Below are positions 36,623 through 45,360 of a stretch of 64,000 bases of DNA, in pieces. This stretch comes from Modestobacter sp. VKM Ac-2986. GTDB lineage: Bacteria; Actinomycetota; Actinomycetes; Mycobacteriales; Geodermatophilaceae. Made by a program: the position numbers and the translations under genes. Under the pieces are notes generated by a model, which saw only the letters and a list, made by a program, of their open reading frames with translations, had not been told where the DNA came from and did no database searches. Every line of letters starts with the position of its first letter. Within the stretch, counting starts at the first letter, position 1. The stretch is taken from the NCBI RefSeq assembly GCF_026967795.1, contig NZ_JAPVBH010000004.1, forward strand, positions 1-64,000. The letters are read 5' to 3'.

Positions 36623-37855
36623 TCAGACCGGGGCGACCGCGGAGAGGACGAGCCAGGCGACCGCGGCCGAGGGCAGCAGCGAGTCCATCCGGTCCATGAG
36701 GCCACCGTGGCCGGGCAGCAGGTCGCCCATGTCCTTGATGCCGAGGTCGCGCTTGATCAGCGACTCCCCCAGGTCACCGAGGGTCGCGGTGAGCGCGATG
36801 GACACCCCGAACAACGCCCCGCCCCACCAGGGCACGTGGAAGGTGAGCGTGGCGAGCGCGACGCCGATCACCACGCAGGCGGTGACCGACCCGGCCAGCC
36901 CCTCCCACGACTTCTTCGGACTGATCGACTTGGCCAGGGGGTGCCTGCCGAACAGCACCCCGGCGGCGAACCCGCCGACGTCGCTGCACACCACGGTCGC
37001 GATGAACGCCAGCACCCGGGCGACCCCGTCGTCGGGGACGAGCAGCAGGACGGCGAACCCGGCCAGCAGCGGCACGTACAGGGCGACGAACACCCCGGCG
37101 GAGGCGTCGCGCAGGTAACCCAGCGGGCCGTCGCCCAGCCGCCACAGCAGGACGGCGAAGACGGTGAGCAAGAAGGCCACGACCAGCCCGGAGGGGCCGC
37201 GGGTCCAGGCCAGCGCCACCATCGCGAGTGCACCCACGACCACCGGCGTCCGCGGCGGCTGGTGGCCACCGTTCCGCAGGGCCCCGGTGAGCTCCATGAT
37301 GCTGATGACGACGGCCACGGTGAGCACCAGCAGGAAGGCCGGGCGCCAGACCAGCAGGGTGGCGATGACCGTGCCGCCCAGGGCCAGACCGACCCCGATG
37401 GCCGCGGCCATGTCGCGTCCGGCCCGCCCGGTCACCCGGGGAGCGCCGCTGGGGGTGTCGACGGGCGCCTCCCCGGTGACCTCGTGACCCGGGGCGTCGG
37501 GGACGGCGGTCAGCGGCGGCTCGCCGTCCGGGTCGTCGTCCCGGTGCCCGTCGGTGGTTCCGGCCGGCCGCACGGCAGGGGCGTCGTCCTCGGCGTCCAG
37601 GCGGAGCCCGACCGTGTTGGGGCCGGTGACCTGCCCCGGTCGCGCGACCGGCCGCGGCGGGAGCGGGGGCAGCGGCGGCCTCGGGGGCTGACCGGTCCGC
37701 ACCGTCGGCCCGGCGGCGTCACCGAGCAGCGGGAGCGGACCGATGCCGGTGGTCGCCGGGCCGCCGGCCAGACCCGCCCGCCGACGGGCAGGCTCCCGCT
37801 CCGGGCCCGGGGGCTCGGCGGGCTGCTGCTCGCGGCGGTGCGGCTGCGCGGTCAT
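36623..37855 (-). CDS. cdsA: Phosphatidate cytidylyltransferase
   Basis: CdsA makes CDP-diacylglycerol from phosphatidate and CTP in the inner membrane, the branch point to phosphatidylinositol, cardiolipin and phosphatidylethanolamine. The catalytic domain (about 150-410) has multiple helices and ends with the CDS signature: ESLIKRDLGIKDMGDLLPGH followed by GGLMDRMDS. The first ~140 residues are Pro/Arg/Asp-rich and probably disordered, so the 410-residue protein is longer than most. ATG 37855 has an AGGAGT SD. It lies 20 nt after frr in the usual pyrH-frr-cdsA order. Confidence 0.95.
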   Translation of the reverse strand: MTAQPHRREQQPAEPPGPEREPARRRAGLAGGPATTGIGPLPLLGDAAGPTVRTGQPPRPPLPPLPPRPVARPGQVTGPNTVGLRLDAEDDAPAVRPAGTTDGHRDDDPDGEPPLTAVPDAPGHEVTGEAPVDTPSGAPRVTGRAGRDMAAAIGVGLALGGTVIATLLVWRPAFLLVLTVAVVISIMELTGALRNGGHQPPRTPVVVGALAMVALAWTRGPSGLVVAFLLTVFAVLLWRLGDGPLGYLRDASAGVFVALYVPLLAGFAVLLLVPDDGVARVLAFIATVVCSDVGGFAAGVLFGRHPLAKSISPKKSWEGLAGSVTACVVIGVALATLTFHVPWWGGALFGVSIALTATLGDLGESLIKRDLGIKDMGDLLPGHGGLMDRMDSLLPSAAVAWLVLSAVAPV

Positions 37856-37875
37856 GCGAGGACTCCTGGACCCGG

Positions 37876-38433
37876 TCAGACGTCGAGGAGCTCGGTCTCC
37901 TTGTTCTTCATCGCCTCGTCGATGCTGGCGACGTGGGCGGCGGTGAGGTCGTCGAGCTCCTTCTCCGCGCGGCGCACGTCGTCCTCGCCGGCCTCGCCGT
38001 CCTTGGCGATGCGGTCGAGCTCCTCCTTGGCGCGACGTCGCACGTTGCGGATGGCGATCTTGGCGTCCTCGCCCTTGGCCCGGGCCTGCTTCACCAGGTC
38101 ACGGCGGCGCTCCTCGGTCAGCTGCGGGAAGTTGACCCGGATCAGCTGGCCGTCGTTGCTGGGGTTGACGCCCAGGTCGGAGTTGCGGATCGACTTCTCG
38201 ATCGCGTTGAGCTGGGAGGCGTCGTAGGGCTTGATGACCGCCATCCGCGCCTCGGGCACGGTGATCGAGGCCATCTGGGGCACCGGGGTCATGGCGCCGT
38301 AGTACTCCACGACGATCTTGTTGAACATCGACGGGGCGGCGCGCCCGGTGCGGACGGAGCCGAGGTCCTCGCGGGCGACCGACAGGGCCTTGTCCATCCG
38401 CTCCTCGGCATCGAGCAGGGTGTCGTCGATCAC
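37876..38433 (-). CDS. frr: Ribosome recycling factor
   Basis: RRF splits post-termination ribosomes with EF-G. The 185-residue length is canonical. Typical segments are [53 protein letters not shown] and [15 protein letters not shown] 38433 has AGGAGGAG upstream. It follows pyrH and precedes cdsA. Confidence 0.97.
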   Translation of the reverse strand: MIDDTLLDAEERMDKALSVAREDLGSVRTGRAAPSMFNKIVVEYYGAMTPVPQMASITVPEARMAVIKPYDASQLNAIEKSIRNSDLGVNPSNDGQLIRVNFPQLTEERRRDLVKQARAKGEDAKIAIRNVRRRAKEELDRIAKDGEAGEDDVRRAEKELDDLTAAHVASIDEAMKNKETELLDV

Positions 38434-38554
38434 GGGGTTCTCTCCTCCTGCGGCCGTAGCCGCCGTGCTGGCCGTGGGATGTGCTTCGTCCGGGTGTGCA
38501 GTGTCCGAGCGGGACGGCGTCCGGCGTGCACCGCCCCGCTCGTGCAGCGACCGG

Positions 38555-39343
38555 TCAGGACTGGTCGCTGATCAGCGTCCCGATCCTCTCACCTGCCGAG
38601 GCACGCGCGATGTTGCCGTCCTCCAGCAGGTTGAACACGACGATCGGCATCTTGTTGTCCATGGACAGGCTGATGGCGGTGGCGTCGGCGACCTTCAGCT
38701 GCTTGGCCAGCACCGTGGCGTAGTCCAGGTCCTCGTACATGGTGGCCGCCGGGTTGGTGCGCGGGTCGTCGTCGTAGACGCCGTCGACGCCGTTCTTGGC
38801 CATCAGCAGCACCTGGCAGCCGATCTCCAGGGCGCGCTGAGCGGCCACGGTGTCGGTGGAGAAGTAGGGCATGCCGGCGCCGGCACCGAAGATGACCAGT
38901 CGGCCCTTCTCCATGTGCCGCACGGCCTTGCGCGGGATGTAGGGCTCGGCGACCTGGCCCATGGTGATCGCGGTCTGCACCCGGGTCTCCAGACCCACCT
39001 GCTCGCAGAAGCCCTGCAGGGCCAGGGCGTTCATGACCGTGCCGAGCATGCCCATGTAGTCGGCGTGCCGGCGGTCGATGCCGGTGTTCTGCAGCTCCGC
39101 GCCGCGGAAGAAGTTGCCACCGCCGACGACGACGGCCACCTGGGTGCCGCTGTGCACGACCTCGGCGAGCTGCTCGGCGATGTTGCGCACGATGCCGCCG
39201 TCGACGCCGACGCTGCCGCCGCCGAAGGCCTCACCCGAGAGCTTGAGGAGCACGCGCCGGTAGCCGCGCCCGTCGGTGGGGGCGGAGGAGGCGGGCGCGA
39301 AGAGCAGCCCTTCGGGGTTGCCGGCAGGTCGCGAGTCGGTCAC
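38555..39343 (-). CDS. pyrH: UMP kinase
   Basis: PyrH phosphorylates UMP to UDP (amino acid kinase fold). The motifs are [15 protein letters not shown] (Lys in the phosphate loop), [31 protein letters not shown] and [14 protein letters not shown]. It has 262 residues from GTG 39343, which has AAGGA just upstream; the first ~25 residues are variable. Order rpsB-tsf-pyrH-frr is conserved. Confidence 0.96.
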   Translation of the reverse strand: MTDSRPAGNPEGLLFAPASSAPTDGRGYRRVLLKLSGEAFGGGSVGVDGGIVRNIAEQLAEVVHSGTQVAVVVGGGNFFRGAELQNTGIDRRHADYMGMLGTVMNALALQGFCEQVGLETRVQTAITMGQVAEPYIPRKAVRHMEKGRLVIFGAGAGMPYFSTDTVAAQRALEIGCQVLLMAKNGVDGVYDDDPRTNPAATMYEDLDYATVLAKQLKVADATAISLSMDNKMPIVVFNLLEDGNIARASAGERIGTLISDQS

Positions 39344-39473
39344 GTGGGTCCTTGTCGTCGTTCGGTGGGGGTGTCGGTCGATCGTGCCGCATGAGCGCGC
39401 CGGCTGTCCCGGGCACTCACCTGGACAGGCCACCGGCCCCGCCCCTGGGGAGGGACGGGGCCGGTGCGGCCCC

Positions 39474-39518
39474 TTCGAGGGCCCTGCGCCGCGCGGAGCG
39501 TGGCGTGGGGCCCTCGAA
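39474..39518 (-). terminator. Hairpin with conserved loop after tsf (copy A2)
   Basis: The perfect 11-bp stem TTCGAGGGCCC (39474-39484) pairs with GGGCCCTCGAA (39508-39518). The 23-nt loop lies inside a 25-nt block (39486-39510) identical to one after the GNAT gene (21752-21776). It starts 12 nt after the tsf stop and should end the rpsB-tsf transcript. Confidence 0.75.
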
Positions 39519-39530
39519 GAAGTCCTTACG

Positions 39531-40346
39531 TCAGGCCTGGCCGACCTCGAACCGGACGAACCGGTCGACGGTCAGGCCGGCGTCGGCGACGACCTGCTGC
39601 ACGGTGCGCTTCGGCTCGGTGATCGAAGGCTGCTCGAGGAGGACGAAGTCCTTGTAGTAGGCGTTGACCCGGCCCTCGACGATGCGGGCGATCGCCTGCT
39701 CGGGCTTGCCCTCCTCCTTCGCCGTCTGCTCGGCGACGCGGCGCTCGGTCTCGACGGCGTCGGCCGGGACCTCCTCGCGGTTGAGGTAACGCGGCCGGGC
39801 GGCGGCGATGTGCATCGCCAGCGAGCGGGCGGCGTCCTCGGAGCCACCGGAGTACTGCACCGCGACACCGATGGCCGGGGGCAGGTCGGTGGCGCGCTTG
39901 TGCAGGTAGACGGCGGTGGTGCCGTCGAACAGGGCGACCTTGGACAGCACGAGCTTCTCGCCGATGCGGGCCGACTCGCCCTCGACGAGCTTCTCGACGG
40001 TCTGGCCGTCCACCTCGGTGGCCAGCAGGGCCGCGGCGTCGGCCGGCTTGGTCTCCAGCGCGATGCCCAGCAGCCGCTCGGCCAGGGCAACGAAGTCGGC
40101 GTTCTTGGCGACGAAGTCGGTCTCGCAGTCGAGCTCGAGCAGCGCGCCGTCGCGGCTGACGACGACGCCGTTGGTGGTCGAGCGCTCCAGGCGCTTGCCG
40201 ACGTCCTTGGCGCCCTTGACGCGGAGGAACTCGATGGCCTTGTCGTAGTCGCCATCGGCCTCGGTCAGGGCCTTCTTGGAGTCCATCATGCCGGCGCCGG
40301 TGGCGTCACGGAGACGCTTCACGTCGGCTGCGGTGAAGGCAGGCAT
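39531..40346 (-). CDS. tsf: Elongation factor Ts
   Basis: EF-Ts exchanges GDP for GTP on EF-Tu. The N-terminal UBA-like domain shows [19 protein letters not shown]; the core begins with [20 protein letters not shown] and ETDFVAKN. The 271-residue length is normal for actinobacteria. ATG 40346 with AGAGGAAG decides the start. It is directly downstream of rpsB, from which a hairpin separates it. Confidence 0.97.
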   Translation of the reverse strand: MPAFTAADVKRLRDATGAGMMDSKKALTEADGDYDKAIEFLRVKGAKDVGKRLERSTTNGVVVSRDGALLELDCETDFVAKNADFVALAERLLGIALETKPADAAALLATEVDGQTVEKLVEGESARIGEKLVLSKVALFDGTTAVYLHKRATDLPPAIGVAVQYSGGSEDAARSLAMHIAAARPRYLNREEVPADAVETERRVAEQTAKEEGKPEQAIARIVEGRVNAYYKDFVLLEQPSITEPKRTVQQVVADAGLTVDRFVRFEVGQA

Positions 40347-40441
40347 GTCACTTCCTCTGATCTCGTGGTGGAGTGCGGGGCTCGGCGCCCCTGGGAGGTG
40401 CTGGCTCGGCGGTGCGGCGCCCGGCCGGGCCGGGCATGCAG

Positions 40442-40482
40442 CGGCGCCGCCCCTCACCGCCGGAGCGGGAGGAGCGGCGCCG
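40442..40482 (-). terminator. Hairpin between rpsB and tsf
   Basis: CGGCGCCGC (40442-40450) pairs with GCGGCGCCG (40474-40482) across a 23-nt loop, beginning 5 nt after the rpsB stop. It may attenuate transcription into tsf or act as a processing site. Confidence 0.6.
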
Positions 40483-40487
40483 ATGGG

Positions 40488-41429
40488 TCAGCCGTTCTGG
40501 GCGCCCTGGGTCCCGGTCTCGGTGCTGCCGGTGGCCGGCACACCCTCGACCGGGGCGACCTCGCTGGCCGTGACGGTGGCCGGCTCGGCCGGGGTCTCGG
40601 GCAGCGGGGTGGCGGTGGCGTCGGCGGCCGGGGCAGCCGCGGCGTCGCCACCGGTCAGCAGCTCACGCTCCCAGTCGGCCAGCGGCTCGGCGGCCGGGAC
40701 GACGGCGGCGTCCTCGCCACGACCGGCGTTGGCCTGCGCGGCCGAGCGGGCCTGCAGGCCCTCGGCGACCGCGTCGGCGATCACGCGGGTCAGCAGCGCG
40801 GTGCTGCGGATGGCGTCGTCGTTGCCCGGGATCTTGTAGTCGACCTCGTCGGGGTCGCAGTTGGTGTCCAGGATCGCGACGACGGGGATGTTGAGCTTGC
40901 GCGCCTCGCCGACGGCGATGTGCTCCTTCTTGGTGTCCACGATCCAGACGGCGCTGGGCACCTTCTTCATGTCGCGGATGCCACCGAGGGAGCGCTCGAG
41001 CTTGATCCGCTCACGGGAGAGGACCAGCTGCTCCTTCTTCGACAGGCTGACCAGCGCGCCGGTCTGCTCGAGCTCCTCGAGCTCCTTCATGCGCTCCAGC
41101 CGCTTGTAGACGGTCTGGAAGTTGGTGAGCATGCCGCCCAACCAGCGCTGGTTCACGTAGGGCATGCCGACGCGGGTCGCCTGCTCGGCGATGACCTCCT
41201 GCGCCTGACGCTTGGTCCCGATGAACATGATCGAACCGCCGTGGGCGACGGTCTGCTTCACGAACTCGTAGGCCTGGTCGATGTAGCCCAGCGTCTGCTG
41301 GATGTCGATGATGTAGATGCCGTTGCGCTCGGTGAAGATGAAGCGCTTCATCTTCGGGTTCCAGCGACGGGTCTGGTGCCCGAAGTGGACCCCGCTGTCG
41401 AGCAGGTTCTTCATGCTGACGACTGCCAC
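40488..41429 (-). CDS. rpsB: 30S ribosomal protein S2
   Basis: S2 is a late-assembling 30S protein. The start GTG 41429 ([19 protein letters not shown]) is preceded by GGAAGG. Typical S2 segments are [37 protein letters not shown] and [20 protein letters not shown]. It is 313 residues, with an Ala/Pro/Thr/Glu-rich tail of about 55 after residue 255, common in high-GC actinobacteria. It is the first gene of the rpsB-tsf pair. Confidence 0.97.
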   Translation of the reverse strand: MAVVSMKNLLDSGVHFGHQTRRWNPKMKRFIFTERNGIYIIDIQQTLGYIDQAYEFVKQTVAHGGSIMFIGTKRQAQEVIAEQATRVGMPYVNQRWLGGMLTNFQTVYKRLERMKELEELEQTGALVSLSKKEQLVLSRERIKLERSLGGIRDMKKVPSAVWIVDTKKEHIAVGEARKLNIPVVAILDTNCDPDEVDYKIPGNDDAIRSTALLTRVIADAVAEGLQARSAAQANAGRGEDAAVVPAAEPLADWERELLTGGDAAAAPAADATATPLPETPAEPATVTASEVAPVEGVPATGSTETGTQGAQNG

Positions 41430-41750
41430 GTGGCGCCGCCTTCCTTCTCGTGCGCGGCCGACCGGGGCCGGTCCGCGCTGCTCGGTTGTCGCGGGCACCG
41501 TGGTGGTGCGCCGCCCTGGTGCCCGCACCGCGCCACCGAACCCGTTCCGGGAACGGGACCGAGGTGGCGACCGGCCCGCTGGAGCAGCGGGAGGCGGACA
41601 CGCGAAGTCGATCCGCCGGGGGCGGACCGCACCGGTGAGCATACGCCGTGCTCAGCGGTCCCCCGACCGGGTCGTCCCCAGCCCGCCCGCTCGTCCACAC
41701 CCCGGCCCCGGACCCGCTCCGGCCGGTCCCCTGCGGCGAGGCTGACCGAC
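41430..41750. other. Intergenic region between rpsB and the M23 gene, with a hairpin in the rpsB leader
   Basis: There is no gene in these 321 bases. They hold two divergent promoters that I could not place. A two-part hairpin at 41531-41569 (outer stem CGCCACC/GGTGGCG, inner stem CCCGTTCC/GGAACGGG around one G) lies about 100 nt upstream of rpsB on the minus strand. It is a candidate regulatory leader structure. Confidence 0.5.
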
Positions 41751-42248
41751 GTGCCGCCCGCCCGTGTCCTGGTGCTCGTCGCCGCGCTCCTCGTGCTGCT
41801 CGGTGGGGTGTCGCCCGCCTCCGCCGCACCCGTCCCCGCGCTGTGGGGCTGGCCGGTCACCGGTAACCCGCCGGTGACCCGGCCGTTCGTCCCGCCGCCG
41901 TCCCCGTACGCCGCCGGGCACCGGGGCGTGGACCTCGCCACCGTCCCCGGGCAGCCCGTCCTCGCCGCCGGTGCCGGCGTGGTCGCGTTCGCCGGCACGG
42001 TGGCCGGACGCCCGGTGGTCAGCGTCGACCACCCCGGCGGGCTGCGGACGACGTACGAGCCGGTGACCCCCTCGGTCGCCGCCGGCCAGGCCGTCGCGCT
42101 CGGGACACCGCTGGGCGAGCTGACCGCCGGACACGCCGGCTGCCCGGCCGGGGCCTGCCTGCACTGGGGGCTGCGCCGGGGCGGGACCTACCTGGACCCG
42201 CTGTCGCTGCTCCGCCCGCCGCGCGTCCGGCTGCTGCCGTGGGACTGA
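41751..42248 (+). CDS. Secreted M23 family peptidase-like protein
   Basis: The 165-residue protein has a signal peptide (VLVAALLVLLGGVSPASAAP, cleavage about ASA-A) and a compact LytM/M23 fold. HRGVDLA gives the first zinc ligands (H and D). The last motif reads CLHWGLR, where the family usually has HLHFE: the ligand His is present but the preceding His is Cys. Such CLHWG variants are known to me from other actinobacterial M23 proteins. The role may be cell-wall binding or peptidoglycan cleavage. GTG 41751 is divergent from rpsB, the same position as Rv2891. Confidence 0.85.
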   Translation: MPPARVLVLVAALLVLLGGVSPASAAPVPALWGWPVTGNPPVTRPFVPPPSPYAAGHRGVDLATVPGQPVLAAGAGVVAFAGTVAGRPVVSVDHPGGLRTTYEPVTPSVAAGQAVALGTPLGELTAGHAGCPAGACLHWGLRRGGTYLDPLSLLRPPRVRLLPWD

Positions 42249-42296
42249 TCCGCCGGGACCGGCGACGGCGACCCGGTGCCCCGTTACGGTCCAGGG

Positions 42297-42854
42297 GTGC
42301 GATTCCGACGCAAGCCCAAGCCGGACCCCGCGGCCAGCGCCCTCGCGGACGATGCCGGGACCGACGAGGCGCAGGACCAGGTGGCCGAGCAGGTGCGGCG
42401 TGACCTGCAGCGGGTCATCGACCGGTTCGGCTGGGCGGTGCTGCACGGTGGGGGCAACCCCGGCGACCCGCGGTACTCCACCACCGTGGGCCTGACCGCG
42501 TTCGGCCACCCCGAGGTGATCGTGCTCGGCCTGCCGTTCGAGGCCGGCGAGAAGTACCTCAACCTGGTGGGCGAGGCCGTGCGGGGCGGTGCCCGGTTCA
42601 CCCCCGGCGTCACGACCACCGCCCTGACCGACGAGACGTCCCCCGTGGTGTTCCTGCAGGTGGACGACGACCCGCGGACCTCGGTGGCCGAGCAGTTCCA
42701 CGGCTCGATCGAGGTGCTGCAGCTGGTCTGGCCGGACTCCACCGGCAAGCTGCCGTGGGAGGAGGGCCACCGCAACCCACCGGGGTCCCAGCCGCTGCTC
42801 GGTGCGCTGCCCACCGGCCTGCCCGGCGCCGGCGACCCGCCGTCCGCGGACTGA
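42297..42854 (+). CDS. DUF4262 domain protein
   Basis: The 185-residue protein has a charged N-terminus and a DUF4262-like domain (about 35-165): FGWAVLHGGG, PRYSTTVGLTAFGHPEVIVL and PFEAGEKYLNLVGEAVRGG. The family function is unknown. GTG 42297 is preceded at 7 nt by a TTACGGT-type -10 box, which suggests a leaderless transcript; GTG 42276 in frame would add 7 residues. The gene is convergent to whiG. Confidence 0.78.
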   Translation: MRFRRKPKPDPAASALADDAGTDEAQDQVAEQVRRDLQRVIDRFGWAVLHGGGNPGDPRYSTTVGLTAFGHPEVIVLGLPFEAGEKYLNLVGEAVRGGARFTPGVTTTALTDETSPVVFLQVDDDPRTSVAEQFHGSIEVLQLVWPDSTGKLPWEEGHRNPPGSQPLLGALPTGLPGAGDPPSAD

Positions 42855-42883
42855 CCGCCCGCGGACGGGACCGGGGCGGGCGG
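42855..42883. terminator. Bidirectional hairpin between DUF4262 and sigma factor genes
   Basis: CCGCCCGC (42855-42862) pairs with GCGGGCGG (42876-42883) in the 36-nt gap between convergent genes. Confidence 0.6.
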
Positions 42884-42890
42884 CGCCGGG

Positions 42891-43688
42891 TCAGGCGATG
42901 TCGGCGAGCTTGGTGCGCAGGTGCAGGACGGCCTTGGTGTGCAGCTGGCAGATCCGGCTCTCGGTCACCCCGAGGACCCGGCCGATGTCGGCCAGCGTGA
43001 GCCCCTCGAAGTAGTAGAGGCTGACGACGACCTTCTCCCGCTCGGGGAGCTGCTCCACGGCGCGGGCCAGCAGCTGCCGGGCCTCCCCGTGCTCGGCCAT
43101 CGCCTGCGGGTCCAGCGCGCTGGTGTCCTTGAGCGTGTCGACCAGCCGCGGGGCCGAGCCGTCGTCGTCCACGAGCAGCTCGTCGAGGGCCACGACGTTG
43201 ACCAGGGAGAGCTGGCCGAGGAACTTGCGGACGTCCTCGACGTCCATCTCCATCTCCTCGGCGATCTCCTCCTCGGTGGGGTTCCGCTGGAACTTCGCCT
43301 CCAGCGCCGCCACCGTCCGCTCGAACTGGCGGGCCTTCATCCGCACCGAGCGCGGGATCCAGTCCGTCGACCGGAGCTCGTCGATGATCGCGCCGCGGAT
43401 GCGCGCCATCGCGTAGCTCTCGAACTTGATCTCCCGGGAGGGCTCGAACCGGGTGATGGCGTCGATGAGCCCGAAGGTGCCGTAGGAGACCAGGTCGGCT
43501 TGCTCCACGTGCGCGGGCAGACCGCTGCCGACCCGGCCGGCGACGTACTTCACCAGCGGGGCGTAGTGCAGGATCAGCCGGTCCCGCAGCCCGGTCTCCC
43601 GGTCGACGACGTAGCGCGCCCAGAGCTCCGCGATGCCGGCGTCGGGGTCCTCGCTCCGCTCGACCTGCTGCACCGTTGCCTCAGACAC
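42891..43688 (-). CDS. whiG: RNA polymerase sigma factor, WhiG/FliA family
   Basis: This group 3 sigma-70 factor has 265 residues. Region 2 is seen in [20 protein letters not shown] and [20 protein letters not shown], with the family-specific DWIPRSVR. Region 3 holds the [13 protein letters not shown] segment. Region 4 shows [20 protein letters not shown]. WhiG drives early sporulation genes in Streptomyces and FliA drives flagellar genes; in motile, budding or spore-forming relatives either could apply. The gene lies between rpsB and xerC/dprA, as in Streptomyces. Start GTG 43688. It may be controlled by an anti-sigma factor encoded elsewhere. Confidence 0.93.
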   Translation of the reverse strand: MSEATVQQVERSEDPDAGIAELWARYVVDRETGLRDRLILHYAPLVKYVAGRVGSGLPAHVEQADLVSYGTFGLIDAITRFEPSREIKFESYAMARIRGAIIDELRSTDWIPRSVRMKARQFERTVAALEAKFQRNPTEEEIAEEMEMDVEDVRKFLGQLSLVNVVALDELLVDDDGSAPRLVDTLKDTSALDPQAMAEHGEARQLLARAVEQLPEREKVVVSLYYFEGLTLADIGRVLGVTESRICQLHTKAVLHLRTKLADIA

Positions 43689-43736
43689 CCGTACTCCCCC
43701 GCTCGACCGTTGCTGCTGTGTGCACCGCTGTGTTCC

Positions 43737-44696
43737 TCACGCTCGGGGATGGGCGCGGGCGTGGACCGCCCGGAGCCGCTCGACCGTCACGTGCGTGTAG
43801 ACCTGCGTGGTCGCGAGGCTAGCGTGGCCCAGCAGTTCCTGGACGCTGCGGAGGTCGGCGCCGCCCTCCAGGACGTGCGTGGCCGCCGAGTGCCGGAGCC
43901 CGTGCGGACCGACGTCCGGCGTGCCCGGGGCCGCTGCGATGGCGGCGTGCACCAGCCGGCGCGCCTCACGCGGGTCCAGCCGGCCACCGCGCACACCCAG
44001 CAGCAGCGCCGGTCCGCTGACCGCGGTGGCCAGCGCCGGGCGCCCGCGGGTCAGCCACGCCTCCAGGGCCTCGGCGGCCGGGACGCCGAAGGGCACGCTG
44101 CGCTCCTTGCGGCCCTTGCCCAGCACGCGCAGCAGCCGGCGCCCCCGGTCGACGTCGTCGACGTCCAGGCCCACGAGCTCCCCGACCCGGATGCCGCTGG
44201 CGTAGAGCAGCTCGACCACCAGCACGTTGCGCAGCCGCAGCGCCGTGTCGGCGGCGTCCTCGTCCTCGGCCGGGGGGCGGGCGGCCTCCTCCAGCACCGC
44301 CCGCGCCTGGTCGGCGGCGAGCACCCCGGGCAGCGTGCGATGGGCCTTGGGGCTCGACAGCCGCAGGCCGACGTCCTCGGCGGTCTGCCCGCTGCGCCGC
44401 AGGTGGGCGGTGAACGAGCGGGCCGAGGCGGCGCGGCGTGCGGTGGTGGAACGGCTGTCCCCGCGCGTGCGCCCGAGCGCCAGCCAGCTGCGCAGGGCCG
44501 CCAGGTCGAGGTCGGCGACCGTCGCCCCACCGCGCCGGACCAGGTGGTCCAGCAGCGAGACGACGTCACCGACGTAACCCCGCACGGTGTGCTGGGAGAG
44601 GTCGCGCTGCAGGCTCAGGTGCTCCTGCCAGCCGTCCAGCGACTCCGCCAGCGCGGGCGGCAGTGCTGCCCGCAGCTGCGCGGATCCGGTGGCCAT
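43737..44696 (-). CDS. xerC: Tyrosine recombinase XerC
   Basis: XerC resolves chromosome dimers at dif with XerD. The 319-residue protein has the SAM-like core-binding domain (about 15-105) and the catalytic domain (about 125-310) with R in [14 protein letters not shown], the [10 protein letters not shown] box, the [14 protein letters not shown] segment with the nucleophile Tyr, and an intact set of active-site residues. ATG 44696 is chosen; the frame is open further upstream without support. It stands next to dprA and whiG in conserved order and is not associated with an integrated element. Confidence 0.93.
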   Translation of the reverse strand: MATGSAQLRAALPPALAESLDGWQEHLSLQRDLSQHTVRGYVGDVVSLLDHLVRRGGATVADLDLAALRSWLALGRTRGDSRSTTARRAASARSFTAHLRRSGQTAEDVGLRLSSPKAHRTLPGVLAADQARAVLEEAARPPAEDEDAADTALRLRNVLVVELLYASGIRVGELVGLDVDDVDRGRRLLRVLGKGRKERSVPFGVPAAEALEAWLTRGRPALATAVSGPALLLGVRGGRLDPREARRLVHAAIAAAPGTPDVGPHGLRHSAATHVLEGGADLRSVQELLGHASLATTQVYTHVTVERLRAVHARAHPRA

Positions 44697-44940
44697 GGTG
44701 GGAGCGTCCGTCGGTGGGCACGGCGGGTCAACGTGGCGCGCCGGTGGACCGGTCGTGCGCCACCGATCACAGGACGCCGGGGTGACCCGCCGTCCGGGCG
44801 GTCCACTCGACCCGACCGGGCACCAGCAGTGCCCGGCCGACGGGGTCGTACCGCGCGCGCAGGGGCTGGCGGGCGGGGGCACCCGTGCGCTGCACTGGCC
44901 GCAGCGCCGGTCGTCGGCCGGCCCGTGCCGAGGAGACGTC

Positions 44941-45348
44941 ATGCCCGTCGAGCTGGTCAACCCCGCCGGACTGCCGGTGCCGGAGTTCTACGCCCAGGTG
45001 TCCGTGGCCACCGGGACCCGGACCGTCCACCTGTCCGGGCAGGTGGCCCGGGACGCCGCCGGGCAGCCGGTCGGCGCCGGCGACCTGGCCGCGCAGGTGG
45101 AGCAGGCGTACCTCAACGTCGCGACCGCCCTCGCGGCCGTCGGCGGCAGCTTCGACGACGTCGCGAAGCTGACGCTCTACGTCGTGGACTGGACGCCGGA
45201 CAAGCTGGCTGCCCTCGGCGAGGGGGTCGGCCGGGCTGCGGCCCGGCTGGGGGTCGACCCCACCAAGCCGGTGACCCTGATCAGCGTGGCCGGTCTCGGC
45301 GAGCCCGACCTGCTGGTGGAGGTGGACGCGACCGCCGTGCTGCCCTGA
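44941..45348 (+). CDS. RidA family protein
   Basis: RidA/YjgF proteins hydrolyse reactive enamine/imine intermediates from PLP enzymes. The 135-residue protein shows [14 protein letters not shown], the segment [31 protein letters not shown] and the end of the fold [14 protein letters not shown]. The usual C-terminal arginine of the RidA subfamily (near IEADA) is not obvious, so it may belong to another Rid subgroup without deaminase activity. GAGGAG precedes ATG 44941. It converges on dprA with 12 nt between. Confidence 0.85.
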   Translation: MPVELVNPAGLPVPEFYAQVSVATGTRTVHLSGQVARDAAGQPVGAGDLAAQVEQAYLNVATALAAVGGSFDDVAKLTLYVVDWTPDKLAALGEGVGRAAARLGVDPTKPVTLISVAGLGEPDLLVEVDATAVLP

Positions 45349-45360
45349 GGCCCGGGGAGG

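Noticed and set aside
39276-42248. 990-codon plus-strand frame running into the M23 gene
   Set aside because: Only the last 165 codons form a protein with signal peptide and M23 motifs; the rest is antisense to tsf and rpsB.
43737-44696. Tyrosine recombinase considered as a phage or island integrase
   Set aside because: XerC-type length and conserved place between whiG and dprA; no tRNA, att repeats or phage genes nearby.
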